DNA of 46,891 nucleotides from an uncultured bacterium (GTDB lineage: Bacteria; Verrucomicrobiota; Kiritimatiellia; RFP12; UBA1067): assembly GCA_902769585.1 (NCBI GenBank), contig CACXPT010000031.1, positions 1-46,891 of the forward strand. Direction: 5' to 3'. How positions within the stretch are numbered: the stretch's first letter is position 1; each line of letters starts with the position of its first letter. The notes under the pieces were generated by a model. It searched no databases, had not been told where the DNA came from, and worked only from the letters and a program-made list of their open reading frames with translations. Positions 25,271 through 34,162 of this stretch are shown here, piece by piece. The position numbers were made by a program, and so were the translations under genes.

Positions 25271-26197
25271 ATGTCGGTCGCCGAATGTCGAATGTCGCTT
25301 TTCATCTGGTTGCGCGCGTTGCGCGTTAACCAGTGGACGAAGAACGCCGTCGTGTTCGCGGCGTGGTTCTTTGCGGTGGCGGACGCCTCGCAGGCTGCGA
25401 TGGCGCGCGGCCTCCGTCCGTTCCTGCTTGTCTGCGCGATGGCCGGGTCGTTCTCGCTTGTCTCCAGCGCCTTCTACCTCCTGAACGATGTCTCGGACTA
25501 CGACGCGGATCGGCTCCACCCGGTGAAGCGCCTGCGGCCGATCGCCGCCGACCTCATATCGAAGATCGACGCGGTGCGGGCTGCGTTAGCGCTCTTCGCC
25601 GTCGGGCTGCTCTTCCCGTGCTACCTCGTGCTGCGTCACCCCGACCGCACGTGGGGCTTCGCCGTCCTTCTCATCTACACGGTCATGCAGTGCGCCTACA
25701 CCGGATTCCTGAAAAAGATACCCTATGTGGACGTGCTCGTGATAGCCGCAGGATTCGTGCTGCGTGCCGTTGCCGGCGCGGCGGCGATGAACGTGCGCAT
25801 CTCGCCGTGGTTGCTCATCTGCGCCTTCGCCCTTTCGCTTTTCCTCGCGCTCTGCAAGCGTCGCCACGAGATGGCCGTGGCGGCGGCTTCGCGCGCAGCG
25901 CTGAAGGGGTACCACCCGCGGATCCTTGACGCGCTCATCTGCCTATCTGCGCTCGGGGCGCTCTGCGTCTACCTGCAATACACGCTGGCGGCGGATACGA
26001 TCACTCGCTTCGGCACGCGCGGACTCGCGTTCACGGCCATTTTCGTGGCGTTAGGCATTGTGCGGTACATGGTACTCCTCTACCGCAAGGAGGACGTGGG
26101 GCGTCCCGAACGCGTGCTGCTCACGGACAAGGTTCTCTGGCTGATCCTTGCCGGCTACGGGTTGACGGCCCTCTGGGTGGTGAAAGGTGAATGGTGA
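25271..26197 (+). CDS. UbiA-family prenyltransferase, decaprenyl-phosphate phosphoribosyltransferase-like
   Basis: 308-residue polytopic membrane protein. NQWTKNAVVFAAWFFA and YLLNDVSDYDADRLHP carry the first Asp-rich motif, followed by VKRLRPIAADL, a block characteristic of DPPR synthases (Rv3806c type), which transfer phosphoribose from PRPP to polyprenyl phosphate. Several hydrophobic helices follow, with a second Asp region at ILDALICL. The GTG/ATG choice is uncertain: ATG 25271 has AGAGG seven bases upstream, whereas ATG 25292 starts nearer the homology. It sits next to a polyprenol-phosphate sugar synthase, suggesting both make lipid-linked sugars for the cell envelope. Confidence 0.8.
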   Translation: MSVAECRMSLFIWLRALRVNQWTKNAVVFAAWFFAVADASQAAMARGLRPFLLVCAMAGSFSLVSSAFYLLNDVSDYDADRLHPVKRLRPIAADLISKIDAVRAALALFAVGLLFPCYLVLRHPDRTWGFAVLLIYTVMQCAYTGFLKKIPYVDVLVIAAGFVLRAVAGAAAMNVRISPWLLICAFALSLFLALCKRRHEMAVAAASRAALKGYHPRILDALICLSALGALCVYLQYTLAADTITRFGTRGLAFTAIFVALGIVRYMVLLYRKEDVGRPERVLLTDKVLWLILAGYGLTALWVVKGEW

Positions 26198-26207
26198 AAG
26201 GTGAAAG
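26176..26207. repeat. GGTGAAA simple repeat across the UbiA stop and folC start
   Basis: Units GGTGAAA and GGTGAAT in a row cover the last codons of the UbiA-family gene, its stop, and the GTG start of folC. Both the C terminus of one protein and the initiation region of the next derive from repeat DNA. Confidence 0.55.
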
Positions 26208-27493
26208 ATTCTCCATTCGCCATTTTCCTCTCGCGTTCCCGCCGGTTCGGCATGAAGCCTGGGCTTGATACAATCCGAGCCGTCATGGCTTCGCTAGGCA
26301 ATCCACAGAACACGCTCCGTTGCATCCACATCGCCGGCACGAACGGAAAGGGGGCAGTGGCGGCGATGCTAGATTCTGTTCTCCGTGCCGCCGGCTACCG
26401 CGTGGCGCGCTACACGTCGCCGCATCTTGTCTCCATCAACGAGCGCTTCTTCATCGGCGGCGAACCCGTCGCCGACGATGCGCTCGCCGCGGCGGCGGAC
26501 GAGGTGTTTCCCGTCATTACGCGCCTTGAGCGCGATCGGGGGCTGGAGGTGACGTTCTTCGAAGCGCTCACCGCTGTCGCATTCGCGCTGTTCTCGCGCA
26601 TCCGCCCGGATGTAACGGTGCTGGAGACTGGTCTCGGCGGACGGCTCGACGCGACGAACATCATCGCCTCGCCGCTCGTAAGCGTCATTACGCGCATAGG
26701 CCTTGACCACTGCGACTGGCTGGGGTCCACCCATGCCGCCATCGCCACGGAAAAGGCCGGCATCGTCAAGCCGGGGTGCCCTGTCGTCTGCGGCGCCATG
26801 CCATCTGAGGCGCTGGACGCGATCAGGCGCGTGGCGGCGGAGAAGGGCAGTCCGCTCACGGTGGCGCAGCCATGGACGCCTCCCGCCGGATTCGCGCTCT
26901 TCGGTGCGTTCCAGGAGGAGAACGCCTCTACCGTAAAGGCCGCTCTTGACGTGTTAAGGGAGGGGCGCTCTCCTGCGCGATCGTTCGCGATCCCCGACTC
27001 CGCAATCGCAGAGGGCCTCGCGCGCGTCGTGTGGCCAGGCAGATGCCAGCGAGTGGTGAAGGCCGGCGTAACGTATATCGTCGACGGAGCTCATAACCCG
27101 GACGGCGCGGTCGCCCTCGCGCATGTCCTTGACGGCATGGCGCCCGTCGGACTCGTGGCCGGATTCTGCGGCGACAAGGACGTCTCTGGCCATCTTCGGA
27201 CGCTCGCGCCGCACGTTTCGCGCGCGTGGGCGGTGCCTATCCGGAACGACCGCTCGCTTGCGCCGGAGGTCGTTGCCGCGCGCATGGAATCTGCCGGCAT
27301 CGCCGCCGCAACGTCTTGCTCAGCTGTGCCGGAAGCGTTGTCCGTCGCCGCCGGATGGGCGCGTGAGACAGGTAACCCAGTAGTCGTGTGCGGGTCGCTG
27401 TTTCTCGTTGGCGAGGCGCTTGTGGCGTTGGACGCATACCCATGGCGGCTCCATTCACCAGACGTAAACGAGCTGCTGGCCCCCTTGCCCTGA
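26201..27493 (+). CDS. folC: Bifunctional folylpolyglutamate / dihydrofolate synthase
   Basis: 430 residues, a Mur-ligase-family enzyme that adds glutamate to folates. FGMKPGLDTIRAVMASLGNPQ leads into the P-loop HIAGTNGKGAVAAM. YTSPHLVSINERF is the folate site, then VLETGLGGRLDATNI, ITRIGLDHCDWLG with the metal ligand, the EKAGIVKPGCPVV block, and VDGAHNPDGA in the C-terminal domain. The family usually has about 10 more N-terminal residues, so GTG 26201 is the best available start; the RBS region is repeat DNA. Three bases separate it from the UbiA-family stop. Confidence 0.93.
   Translation: MKDSPFAIFLSRSRRFGMKPGLDTIRAVMASLGNPQNTLRCIHIAGTNGKGAVAAMLDSVLRAAGYRVARYTSPHLVSINERFFIGGEPVADDALAAAADEVFPVITRLERDRGLEVTFFEALTAVAFALFSRIRPDVTVLETGLGGRLDATNIIASPLVSVITRIGLDHCDWLGSTHAAIATEKAGIVKPGCPVVCGAMPSEALDAIRRVAAEKGSPLTVAQPWTPPAGFALFGAFQEENASTVKAALDVLREGRSPARSFAIPDSAIAEGLARVVWPGRCQRVVKAGVTYIVDGAHNPDGAVALAHVLDGMAPVGLVAGFCGDKDVSGHLRTLAPHVSRAWAVPIRNDRSLAPEVVAARMESAGIAAATSCSAVPEALSVAAGWARETGNPVVVCGSLFLVGEALVALDAYPWRLHSPDVNELLAPLP
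26958..26983. repeat. Diverged left-arm copy of the palindromic element in folC
   Basis: GGGAGGGGCGCTCTCCTGCG followed by CGATCG. It matches the left arm of the twin-hairpin element with two or three changes that weaken the stem. It is the only copy read in a different frame (REGRSPARSFA). Confidence 0.5.
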
Positions 27494-27536
27494 AGTGCCC
27501 CGTCTGGACCCAGTTGTCACTTTCTTCACTTTCCCC

Positions 27537-27565
27537 TTGCGGAACGGAAGGAAATGGCTTATAAT
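27537..27565 (+). promoter_or_regulatory. Promoter of the surface-repeat protein gene
   Basis: TTGCGG at 27537-27542, 17-bp spacer, TATAAT at 27560-27565. The ATG is 31 bp further on, with AAGAGGA as ribosome site. Confidence 0.65.
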
Positions 27566-27596
27566 TTCCGCGTTCAAACCTCAAGAGGATGCTTCA

Positions 27597-28175
27597 ATGA
27601 AAAAAGTTCTGATGGTTCTGTGTGTGGTTATGGCATGTGCGGCCGCTAAAGCGCAGCAGACTGCTTCTGCGGCGCCGGCTCCTGCCGCACCTGCGGCGAA
27701 GGCGCAGGGCGACAAGGCGCCCTGGCCGGTGTGGTTGGCGTTCAATTCCACGAAGAACATCGACGTGGCCGGCGTGAGATTCACGCTCCCCTACGGCGAG
27801 TGCGAGAGCGTGACGGGCTTTGACATCGGCTTCTATGGCCGTTGCCGCTACTTCGAGGGTTTCCAGCTCAACATTCTCCGCAACGAAGCCGAGGATGTGC
27901 TCTCCGGCGTGCAGATTGGATGCTACAACTCTTCTGGCCGCGCCGACCTCAAGGGGTTGCAGCTGGGTCTCTTCAACGAGGCACGCTCGATGCGCGGCAT
28001 CCAGGTTGGTATCGTGAACCTTGCCGACTCGATCTGCGGCTTGCAGCTGGGCCTCATCAACCGAGCCGAGACAATGTACGGCTTTCAGGTTGGCGGCGTG
28101 AACGTGATCCGCGAAAGCGAGCTGGTGTTCTGCCCGATTCTCAACATCGGCTTCGACGTCTTCCCCAACTACTGA
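27597..28175 (+). CDS. Secreted protein with GxQxGxxN repeats (LA_2272-like surface repeat)
   Basis: 192 residues. MKKVLMVLCVVMACAAAKAQ is a signal peptide, followed by an Ala/Pro linker. From about residue 80 a repeat of roughly 23 residues recurs: GFQLNILRNEAEDVLSG, GVQIGCYNSSGR, GLQLGLFNEARSMRG, GIQVGIVNLADSICG, GLQLGLINRAETMYG, GFQVGGVNVIRE. The G-[FLV]-Q-[LIV]-G-x-x-N pattern is that of the LA_2272 family surface repeat, expected to form a beta-solenoid or barrel-like sheet. Function is unknown. It has its own promoter and precedes DUF1015 by 14 bp, so the genes may share transcripts. An upstream in-frame extension to 27495 overlaps the promoter and is rejected. Confidence 0.75.
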   Translation: MKKVLMVLCVVMACAAAKAQQTASAAPAPAAPAAKAQGDKAPWPVWLAFNSTKNIDVAGVRFTLPYGECESVTGFDIGFYGRCRYFEGFQLNILRNEAEDVLSGVQIGCYNSSGRADLKGLQLGLFNEARSMRGIQVGIVNLADSICGLQLGLINRAETMYGFQVGGVNVIRESELVFCPILNIGFDVFPNY

Positions 28176-28189
28176 TTGCAGGCTACTCA

Positions 28190-29395
28190 ATGAACGTACG
28201 TCCCTTCGCTGCGGTCCGCCCGACGCCCGAGGCGGCATCGCTTGTTGCCGCCGTTCCCTATGATGTGGTCGATACCGCAGAAGCCCGCGCCCTTGCGGCC
28301 GGGAATCCCTTCAGTTTCCTTCACGTTTCCCGCCCCGAGATCGACATGCCCGACGGGACTGACTGTTCCTCGCCAGAGGCTTACGTCCAGGCGAAGAAGG
28401 CCCTCGACGGTCTCCGTGCTGGTGGCACTCTCGTGCAGGACGTTGCTCCCGCGTTCTACGCCTATCGCCAGGTGATGGGCGATCACGCGCAGACCGGCAT
28501 CGTCGCAACGTTCGACACGCAGGACTACCTTGCCGGAATACTCAAGCAGCACGAGAAGACGCGTAAGGACAAGGAGGATGACCGCACGCGGCACATCGAG
28601 ACGCTGCATGCCCACACCGGCCCCGCCTTCCTCACCTACAAGGACGACGCAGAGATCGACGCCATCGTGGCCGCAGCCTGCGCGGACGCGCCACTGTACG
28701 ACTTTACGGCTCCCGACGGCATTCGACACACGGTATGGACGATCCCTGCGGATCGCAATGACGCACTCGCGGCCGCGTTCGCCCGCATTCCCGTGGCCTA
28801 CATCGCGGACGGCCACCACCGCAGCGCCGCCGCTTCCCGCTACGCGCGCGAACGCGACTTTGCCGGCGAGAGCCGCTGGTTCCTCGCCGTGGCCTTCCCG
28901 GCCTCGCAGCTCAAGATACTTCCGTACAACCGTCTCGTTGCCGACCTGAATGGACTCGACTCCGATGCGCTTCTCGCGAAGGCGCGCGAGGCCTTTACCG
29001 TGACGGACGCTTCCGACGGTGCGCCGGCCACAGGTCGTCACGCGCGGATGTTTCTTGCGGGCCGCTGGTACGACCTCGCCTGGGACGTGCCCGCTGGAAC
29101 GGATGTCGTTTCGTCGCTGGACGTCTCCGTGCTGCAGGACCGCTTCCTCGCGCCGGTGCTGGGCATCGATGATCCGCGCACCTCGCCGCGCATCTCTTTC
29201 ATGGGCGGCGTGCGTGGACTGGACGAGCTTAAGGGACGTGTGGAGAATGGCCGCGATGCGGTTGCGTTCTCCATGTATCCGGTCACCGTCGGCGAGATGA
29301 TGGACATCGCCGATGCAGGGGCCATAATGCCGCCGAAGTCCACGTGGTTCGAGCCGAAGCTCCGCTCGGGGCTTTTCGTCCATGTCGTGGATTAG
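28190..29395 (+). CDS. DUF1015 family protein
   Basis: 401 residues, standard for DUF1015. The opening VRPFAAVRPTPEAASLVAAVPYDVV and NPFSFLHVSRPEIDMP, together with YIADGHHRSAAASRYA and the C-terminal MSMYPVTVGEMM-like stretch (FSMYPVTVGEMMDIADAG, PPKSTWFEPKLRSGL), are the family hallmarks. The His-His-Arg motif is ParB/sulfiredoxin-like in appearance, but the biochemical role is not known to me. Its ATG is 14 bp after the surface-repeat gene, and its last 14 bases overlap the DUF2062 gene. Confidence 0.88.
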   Translation: MNVRPFAAVRPTPEAASLVAAVPYDVVDTAEARALAAGNPFSFLHVSRPEIDMPDGTDCSSPEAYVQAKKALDGLRAGGTLVQDVAPAFYAYRQVMGDHAQTGIVATFDTQDYLAGILKQHEKTRKDKEDDRTRHIETLHAHTGPAFLTYKDDAEIDAIVAAACADAPLYDFTAPDGIRHTVWTIPADRNDALAAAFARIPVAYIADGHHRSAAASRYARERDFAGESRWFLAVAFPASQLKILPYNRLVADLNGLDSDALLAKAREAFTVTDASDGAPATGRHARMFLAGRWYDLAWDVPAGTDVVSSLDVSVLQDRFLAPVLGIDDPRTSPRISFMGGVRGLDELKGRVENGRDAVAFSMYPVTVGEMMDIADAGAIMPPKSTWFEPKLRSGLFVHVVD

Positions 29396-29882
29396 GCGAC
29401 AGTGGCAACGCCTCCGCGAGAAGATTCTCGGCGAGAAGGCCTCTCCCGAGTTCATCGCAAGGGGATGGGCGATCGGCATGTTCTACGGTTGGGCCATCCC
29501 GTTCGGTTTCCAGCTGGTCTTGTCCATCCCGACTGCGATCTTGCTTAAGGGGAGCAAGATCGGCGCTACTGTCGCCACGTTCGTCACGAACCATTTCACC
29601 ATATTTATCATCTATCCTGTCCAGTGCTGGGTCGGCAATCGGCTTCTTGGAGGCGGATTTTCATACGGCGCGATCAGCCACGCACTGCGTGACGTGGTAA
29701 AGGACCAGAGCTGGGATTCGGTTCTGCAGCTCGGCGAGGAGCTTGTGGCCGCCTTCTTTGTTGGCGGGTTCCTGTTCGCCGCGATATTCACGCCGCTAGT
29801 CTACTTTGGCGTGCTGACCTATGTACGACGCTATCGTGCGCGGATGGCAGCCAAGCGCGGGGAGGAGAAGCTGGATGGCTGA
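29382..29882 (+). CDS. DUF2062 family membrane protein
   Basis: 166 residues. Basic N terminus (SWIRRQWQRLREK), then at least three hydrophobic segments (GMFYGWAIPFGFQLVLSIPTA, FVTNHFTIFIIYPVQCWVG, LVAAFFVGGFLFAAIFTPLVYFGV), each too short here to give a definite topology. The NHFT...Y core with a preceding GARW-like start (FIARGWAIGMF) is typical of DUF2062. Overlaps DUF1015 upstream and the M24 peptidase downstream (8 bp), so it is translated as part of a tight operon. Confidence 0.82.
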   Translation: MSWIRRQWQRLREKILGEKASPEFIARGWAIGMFYGWAIPFGFQLVLSIPTAILLKGSKIGATVATFVTNHFTIFIIYPVQCWVGNRLLGGGFSYGAISHALRDVVKDQSWDSVLQLGEELVAAFFVGGFLFAAIFTPLVYFGVLTYVRRYRARMAAKRGEEKLDG

Positions 29883-30957
29883 GGAGAATCCGTTCGACGA
29901 GCGCCTGGAGTCACTTGTCCGGCGCGCGGTGCGTCGCAGGCTTGACGCCGTGCTCCTCTTCGGCGAGGCGAACATCCGTTCGGTGACGGACGTCGTGTGC
30001 GACAACGGCTGCCTTGTGGTGTCGCCTCATGCGTCGCCAACGTTCATCACCGACTTCCGCTACGTGCCGATGGCGCACCGCGTGGCGCCGTGGCTCAAGA
30101 CAGTTCAGCTGAAGCGTGGTCAGTCGTTTGCCGATGCCACGAAGTCGTTGTTGCCGCGCGGTGTTCGCCGCCTAGGCTACGAAGGAACTGTCTCCGCGAG
30201 CCGCTACCGTTCCCTGCAGAAGGTGTTTCGCCGCGCCGTGCTGGTGGACGTGGCGGAGGACGTGCTTGCGTTGCGAGCCGTGAAGACGCTTCCAGAGATC
30301 GCGAAGATCACGCGGGCCGTCGCGCTCAACGACGAGATATGGTCGCTCGCCCGCAAGGAGATGCGCTCCGGCATGACGGAGAAGGACATTCAGCGCGTCA
30401 TACGCGGGTTCATGAACGCGCTCGGAGACGGCGAGGCGTTCGAGACGATCGTCTGCGCAGGCGCGAACGCTGCGGAGTGCCACCACGTGCCGGACGATAC
30501 GGTCTGGCGGCGCGGCGAGCCGCTGCTCGTGGACATGGGCGTGAAGCTGGACGGCGTGTGCAGCGACATGACCAGATGCTCAATCCTCAATCCTCAATCC
30601 TCAATCTTCAATCGAGAATACTCGAAGGTCTATTCCATCGTGCTGGAGGCGAACAGGGCGGCGATCGCGGCGGCGCGGCCGGGAATGACTAGCGGCGCGC
30701 TCGACAAGGTGGCGCGCGACATCATCCGCAAGGCCGGCTACGGCAAGGCGTTCGGGCACTCGCTCGGCCACGGCGTCGGCTACGAGATACACGAGGAGCC
30801 GACTGCCCGCGCGAAGTCCAAGACCGTGCTCGAGCCTGGCATGTTCGTGACGATCGAGCCAGGCATCTACCTCGAGGGGAAGCTCGGCGTGCGGATTGAG
30901 GACCTGGTGCTCATAACCCCCGACGGGTGCGAGGTGATCACGAGGAGCCCAAAGTGA
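29875..30957 (+). CDS. M24 metallopeptidase, Xaa-Pro aminopeptidase-like
   Basis: 360-residue cytosolic aminopeptidase of the pita-bread fold. An N-terminal creatinase-type domain (1-125) precedes the catalytic one. Metal ligands are visible: [16 protein letters not shown] (two Asp), [14 protein letters not shown] (His), TIEPGIYLE (Glu) and VRIEDLV (Glu). Start ATG 29875 follows GGAGGAG and is preferred over the longer frame. A loop after CSDMTR is encoded by five TCAATCC-type heptamers (30580-30614), giving [11 protein letters not shown] where homologues have a short, variable loop. All catalytic residues remain. Confidence 0.9.
   Translation: MAEENPFDERLESLVRRAVRRRLDAVLLFGEANIRSVTDVVCDNGCLVVSPHASPTFITDFRYVPMAHRVAPWLKTVQLKRGQSFADATKSLLPRGVRRLGYEGTVSASRYRSLQKVFRRAVLVDVAEDVLALRAVKTLPEIAKITRAVALNDEIWSLARKEMRSGMTEKDIQRVIRGFMNALGDGEAFETIVCAGANAAECHHVPDDTVWRRGEPLLVDMGVKLDGVCSDMTRCSILNPQSSIFNREYSKVYSIVLEANRAAIAAARPGMTSGALDKVARDIIRKAGYGKAFGHSLGHGVGYEIHEEPTARAKSKTVLEPGMFVTIEPGIYLEGKLGVRIEDLVLITPDGCEVITRSPK
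30580..30614. repeat. Five TCAATCC heptamers inside the M24 peptidase gene
   Basis: TCAATCC three times, then TCAATCT and TCAATCG, in perfect 7-bp register and with total length 35 bp. All three frames stay open across it. Reverse-complement relative at 6429-6470. Confidence 0.85.
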
Positions 30958-30985
30958 GGCGATGGCAGATTTAGGAGAAAGCAAA

Positions 30986-31525
30986 GTGAAAAAAGTATCA
31001 ATAGAAACATCAATGGGCACGATCGCCCTGGAGCTGGACGACGGGAAGGCGCCTGTCACGGTGGCGAACTTCCTCGCCTACGCGAAGGCCGGGCACTACG
31101 ACGGCACGATCTTCCACCGGGTCATCGACGGATTCATGATCCAGGGAGGCGGGTTCACCAGGGAGATGAGCCAGAAGCCCACGAACGCGCCCATCAAGAA
31201 CGAGGCGTCGAACGGCCTCTCCAACAAGCGCGGCAGCATCGCGATGGCGCGCACGATGGTAGTCGACTCCGCCACGAGCCAGTTCTTCATCAACCTGGTG
31301 GACAACGGGTTCCTAGACTACAAGGGTCCGGATCCGCGCACCTACGGCTACGCCGTCTTCGGAAAGGTGTCGGAAGGCATGGACGTGGTCGACAAAATCG
31401 CCAAGGTCGCGACAGGCTCATTCGGGCCTCACCAGAACGTGCCGACGGAGCCGGTCGTCATCAAGAAAGTGACGATTCCCGAGAATCCGCAGGCGAAAAC
31501 TGAAAATCAGCCGAGCCGCCCTTGA
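30986..31525 (+). CDS. Peptidyl-prolyl cis-trans isomerase, cyclophilin type
   Basis: 179 residues of cyclophilin fold catalysing proline isomerisation. Motifs: [17 protein letters not shown] (catalytic Arg in FHRV), [21 protein letters not shown] and [17 protein letters not shown]. There is no signal peptide, so it is cytosolic. GTG 30986 ([13 protein letters not shown]) is chosen because AGGAGAAA lies at ideal distance; ATG 30962 has no spaced ribosome site and would add eight poorly conserved residues. Its stop overlaps the -35 box of the rpsO promoter. Confidence 0.93.
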   Translation: MKKVSIETSMGTIALELDDGKAPVTVANFLAYAKAGHYDGTIFHRVIDGFMIQGGGFTREMSQKPTNAPIKNEASNGLSNKRGSIAMARTMVVDSATSQFFINLVDNGFLDYKGPDPRTYGYAVFGKVSEGMDVVDKIAKVATGSFGPHQNVPTEPVVIKKVTIPENPQAKTENQPSRP

Positions 31526-31550
31526 CGGCGCGCGGCGTTTCTGGTATCAT
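31522..31550 (+). promoter_or_regulatory. rpsO-pnp promoter
   Basis: TTGACG at 31522-31527, 17-bp spacer, TATCAT at 31545-31550 preceded by TGG (extended -10). Near-consensus, the strongest promoter in the window. Start expected near 31557. Confidence 0.8.
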
Positions 31551-31556
31551 ACTCAA

Positions 31557-31696
31557 CCTTCCTGCGACCGTCTAAGGAGATTTCTCCCCGTTGCGGGCGT
31601 CCGCCAGTTCCTGCGGATGTTCGAACTTGCGCACGCGCGCACCGGGTAGGGTCGACGGTTGCGGGATTTACAAAACCAAAAGAAAGTTCGAACAAA
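31557..31696 (+). promoter_or_regulatory. Structured 140-nt leader of rpsO
   Basis: TGTTCGAACTT (31618-31628) and AAGTTCGAACA (31684-31694) are exact 11-bp reverse complements. The second ends two bases before the AUG and covers the ribosome-entry region. CGACCGTC (31565-31572) can also pair with GACGGTTG (about 31654-31661). Such pairing would hide the rpsO start and could be controlled by S15 protein, which autoregulates in other bacteria by different leader structures. No classical S15 fold was identified. Confidence 0.55.
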
Positions 31697-31957
31697 ATGC
31701 AAATCGACAAAGCCGCAATCCGTTCCGAGTTCCAGCGCCATGAGCGCGACACGGGCTCGTCCGAGGTCCAGATCGCCACGCTGACGAAGAAGATCCAGCT
31801 CCTGACGCAGCACCTCAAGGCCAACAAGAAGGACCATTCCTCCCGCTACGGCCTGCTGCGCATGGTGAACAACCGCCGCAGCCTGCTGGACTACCTCAAG
31901 CGCGAGGACGAGGCCAAGTACAAGGAAATCATCGCGAAGCTCGGCCTGCGCCGCTAA
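31697..31957 (+). CDS. rpsO: 30S ribosomal protein S15
   Basis: 86 residues, the usual size. [16 protein letters not shown] and [23 protein letters not shown] are the S15 signature that binds the 16S central domain; the protein ends LGLRR. The ribosome site is poor (AAAGAAAG) and partly inside the leader pairing, which fits regulated translation. Followed 8 bp later by pnp in the widespread rpsO-pnp order. Confidence 0.98.
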   Translation: MQIDKAAIRSEFQRHERDTGSSEVQIATLTKKIQLLTQHLKANKKDHSSRYGLLRMVNNRRSLLDYLKREDEAKYKEIIAKLGLRR

Positions 31958-31965
31958 GGAGAGAC

Positions 31966-34089
31966 ATGGAAAACACAAAGCAGTTCAAGGTCGACATCGC
32001 GGGGACAGACCTCGTGATAGAGACCGGCCTGCTCGCGCAGCAGGCTGCCGGCGCAGTCACCGTGAGCTACGGCGACACGACCGTCTTCACGGCCGTGACC
32101 AACACCGACACGCCGCGCGAAGGCATCGACTTCTTCCCGCTCCAGTGCGAGTACCGCGAGAAGTTCTACGCGTCGGGCAAGTTCCCCGGCGGCTTCTTCA
32201 AGCGCGAGGCTCGTCCCTCCTCGAAGGAGATCCTCACGGCCCGCATGTGCGATCGTCCGATCCGTCCGCTGTTCCCCGACGGCTACTACAACGACGTCCA
32301 GGTGAACAGCATGCTGATCCAGAGCGACGGCACGCGCGAGGCCGACTTCCTCGCCGTCAACGCCGCCTCTGCCGCGCTGCACATCAGCGAGATCCCGTTC
32401 ATGGGCCCGATCGGCTGCGTCCGCATCGGCCGCATCGACGGCCAGTGGATCATCAACCCCACGCACGAGCAGAAGGAGAAGAGCGACATCGACCTCCTCT
32501 ACGCCGGACTGCGCGGTAAGTTCCTCATGATGGAGGGCTCCGCCCGCGAGATCAGCGACGAGGACTTCGTGGCGGCACTCAAGCGCGCGCACGAGGAAGT
32601 CGAGAAGATCATCGACCTCCAGATCGAGATGCGCCGCGCGCTCGGCAAGCCCGACAAGGACATCCACGACGTCCCGCAGCCGCAGGACAAGATGGACTTC
32701 ATCCGCGCCGAGGGCGGCGAGGCTCTCGCTGCCGCGCTGCTCATCAAGGGCAAGCTGGAGCGCCAGGGCAAGGTGAGCGCCATCAAGGAGGATCTGCTCA
32801 AGAAGGTGAGCGAGAAGTGGCCAGAGATCGACGCCGTCGGCTTTGTGCACCTCTTCGACGCCCTCGAGATCGAGACCGTCCGCAAGAACGTGCTCGTGCA
32901 CGGCAAGCGAATCGACGGCCGCGCCCAGCACGAGATCCGTCCGCTGGCCGCGCAGGTGGGCGTGCTCCCGCGCGTCCACGGCTCGGCGATATTCTCGCGC
33001 GGCGAGACGCAGTCGTTCGCGACGGTCACGCTCGGCACGAAGAAGGACGCGCAGGAGCTCGACTCCGCGACGGGCGGCCCCACGTCCAAGCGCTTCATGC
33101 TGCACTACAACTTCCCGCCGTACTGCACGGGCGAGGTGGGCCGTCTCGGCTCCACCGGCCGCCGCGAGATCGGCCACGGCGCGCTCGCCGAGCGCTCCAT
33201 CGCCGAGGTGCTGCCGGACGACTTCCCGTACTCGATCCGCGTGGTCTCCGAGATCATGGGCTCGAACGGCTCCTCGTCCATGGCCTCCATCTGCAACGGC
33301 TGCCTCGCCCTCATGGACGCCGGCGTGCCTCTGAAGCGCACGGTGGCGGGCATCTCGATCGGCCTGTTCACGAACGACGACCAGTCCCAGAAGGTGCTCG
33401 TGACCGACATCCTCGGCGCCGAGGACCACTGCGGCGACATGGACTTCAAGGTCGGCGGAACGCGCCAGGGCATCACGGGCTTCCAGGTCGACCTGAAGCT
33501 CCGCGGCCTGACGTGGGACCTCGTCGAGGGCGCGATCAAGGCCGCGCACGACGCGCGCCTGAAGATCATCGACTTCATGGAGTCCGTCATCCCCGCGCCG
33601 CGTGCCGAGCTGAACAAGTACGCGCCGCGCATGGAGGTCGTCAAGATCCCCGCCGACAAGATCGGCGCGCTCATCGGCAAGGGCGGCGAGACGATTCGCG
33701 GCATCTGCGAGACGACGGGCGCCCAGATCGACATCGAGGAGGAAGGCGACTTCGGCATCGTGTCGATCTTCGCCACGTCCACCGAGATGATGGACGCCGC
33801 CAAGAAGGCGGTGGAGGGCGTCACGGCCGAGGCCGAGCCCGGCAAGACGTACGACGGCACCGTCACCGGCATCAAGGAGTTCGGCGCGTTCGTCGAGATC
33901 CTGCCTGGCATCGACGGGCTCTGCCACATCTCCGAGCTCAGCGACAAGCGCGTGCCGAACGTCGAGTCGGTGTGCAAGGTCGGCGACAAGATGCGCGTGA
34001 AGTGCATCGGCGTGGACGACCGCGGCCGCATCAAGCTCTCGCGCCGCGAGGCGATGCGAGAGGCCGACGCCGCAGCGCAGCAGGCGTAA
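31966..34089 (+). CDS. pnp: Polynucleotide phosphorylase
   Basis: 707 residues, the usual size. The 3'-5' phosphorolytic exoribonuclease has two RNase PH domains (residues 1-230 and about 315-545; [21 protein letters not shown] and [22 protein letters not shown]), an all-alpha linker, a KH domain ([15 protein letters not shown]) and an S1 domain ([20 protein letters not shown]). ATG 31966 follows AAGGAGAG. Co-transcribed with rpsO. A strong hairpin lies 21 bp after the stop. Confidence 0.98.
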   Translation: MENTKQFKVDIAGTDLVIETGLLAQQAAGAVTVSYGDTTVFTAVTNTDTPREGIDFFPLQCEYREKFYASGKFPGGFFKREARPSSKEILTARMCDRPIRPLFPDGYYNDVQVNSMLIQSDGTREADFLAVNAASAALHISEIPFMGPIGCVRIGRIDGQWIINPTHEQKEKSDIDLLYAGLRGKFLMMEGSAREISDEDFVAALKRAHEEVEKIIDLQIEMRRALGKPDKDIHDVPQPQDKMDFIRAEGGEALAAALLIKGKLERQGKVSAIKEDLLKKVSEKWPEIDAVGFVHLFDALEIETVRKNVLVHGKRIDGRAQHEIRPLAAQVGVLPRVHGSAIFSRGETQSFATVTLGTKKDAQELDSATGGPTSKRFMLHYNFPPYCTGEVGRLGSTGRREIGHGALAERSIAEVLPDDFPYSIRVVSEIMGSNGSSSMASICNGCLALMDAGVPLKRTVAGISIGLFTNDDQSQKVLVTDILGAEDHCGDMDFKVGGTRQGITGFQVDLKLRGLTWDLVEGAIKAAHDARLKIIDFMESVIPAPRAELNKYAPRMEVVKIPADKIGALIGKGGETIRGICETTGAQIDIEEEGDFGIVSIFATSTEMMDAAKKAVEGVTAEAEPGKTYDGTVTGIKEFGAFVEILPGIDGLCHISELSDKRVPNVESVCKVGDKMRVKCIGVDDRGRIKLSRREAMREADAAAQQA

Positions 34090-34110
34090 CGCAAAGCCGC
34101 AAGGCGAAAC

Positions 34111-34141
34111 CAAGCCCCGGAGCCCATAGCCCCGGGGCTTG
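34111..34141 (+). terminator. Intrinsic terminator of rpsO-pnp
   Basis: CAAGCCCCGG (34111-34120) pairs perfectly with CCGGGGCTTG (34132-34141): a 10-bp stem with 11-nt loop, followed by TTGG. Only a short T-run is present, but the position after pnp is typical. Confidence 0.7.
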
Positions 34142-34162
34142 TTGGCAAAATGGAAGATTGAC

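Noticed and set aside
27495..27596. N-terminal extension of the surface-repeat protein
   Set aside because: Overlaps the promoter; the signal peptide MKKVLMVLCVV starts at 27597 with a good ribosome site.
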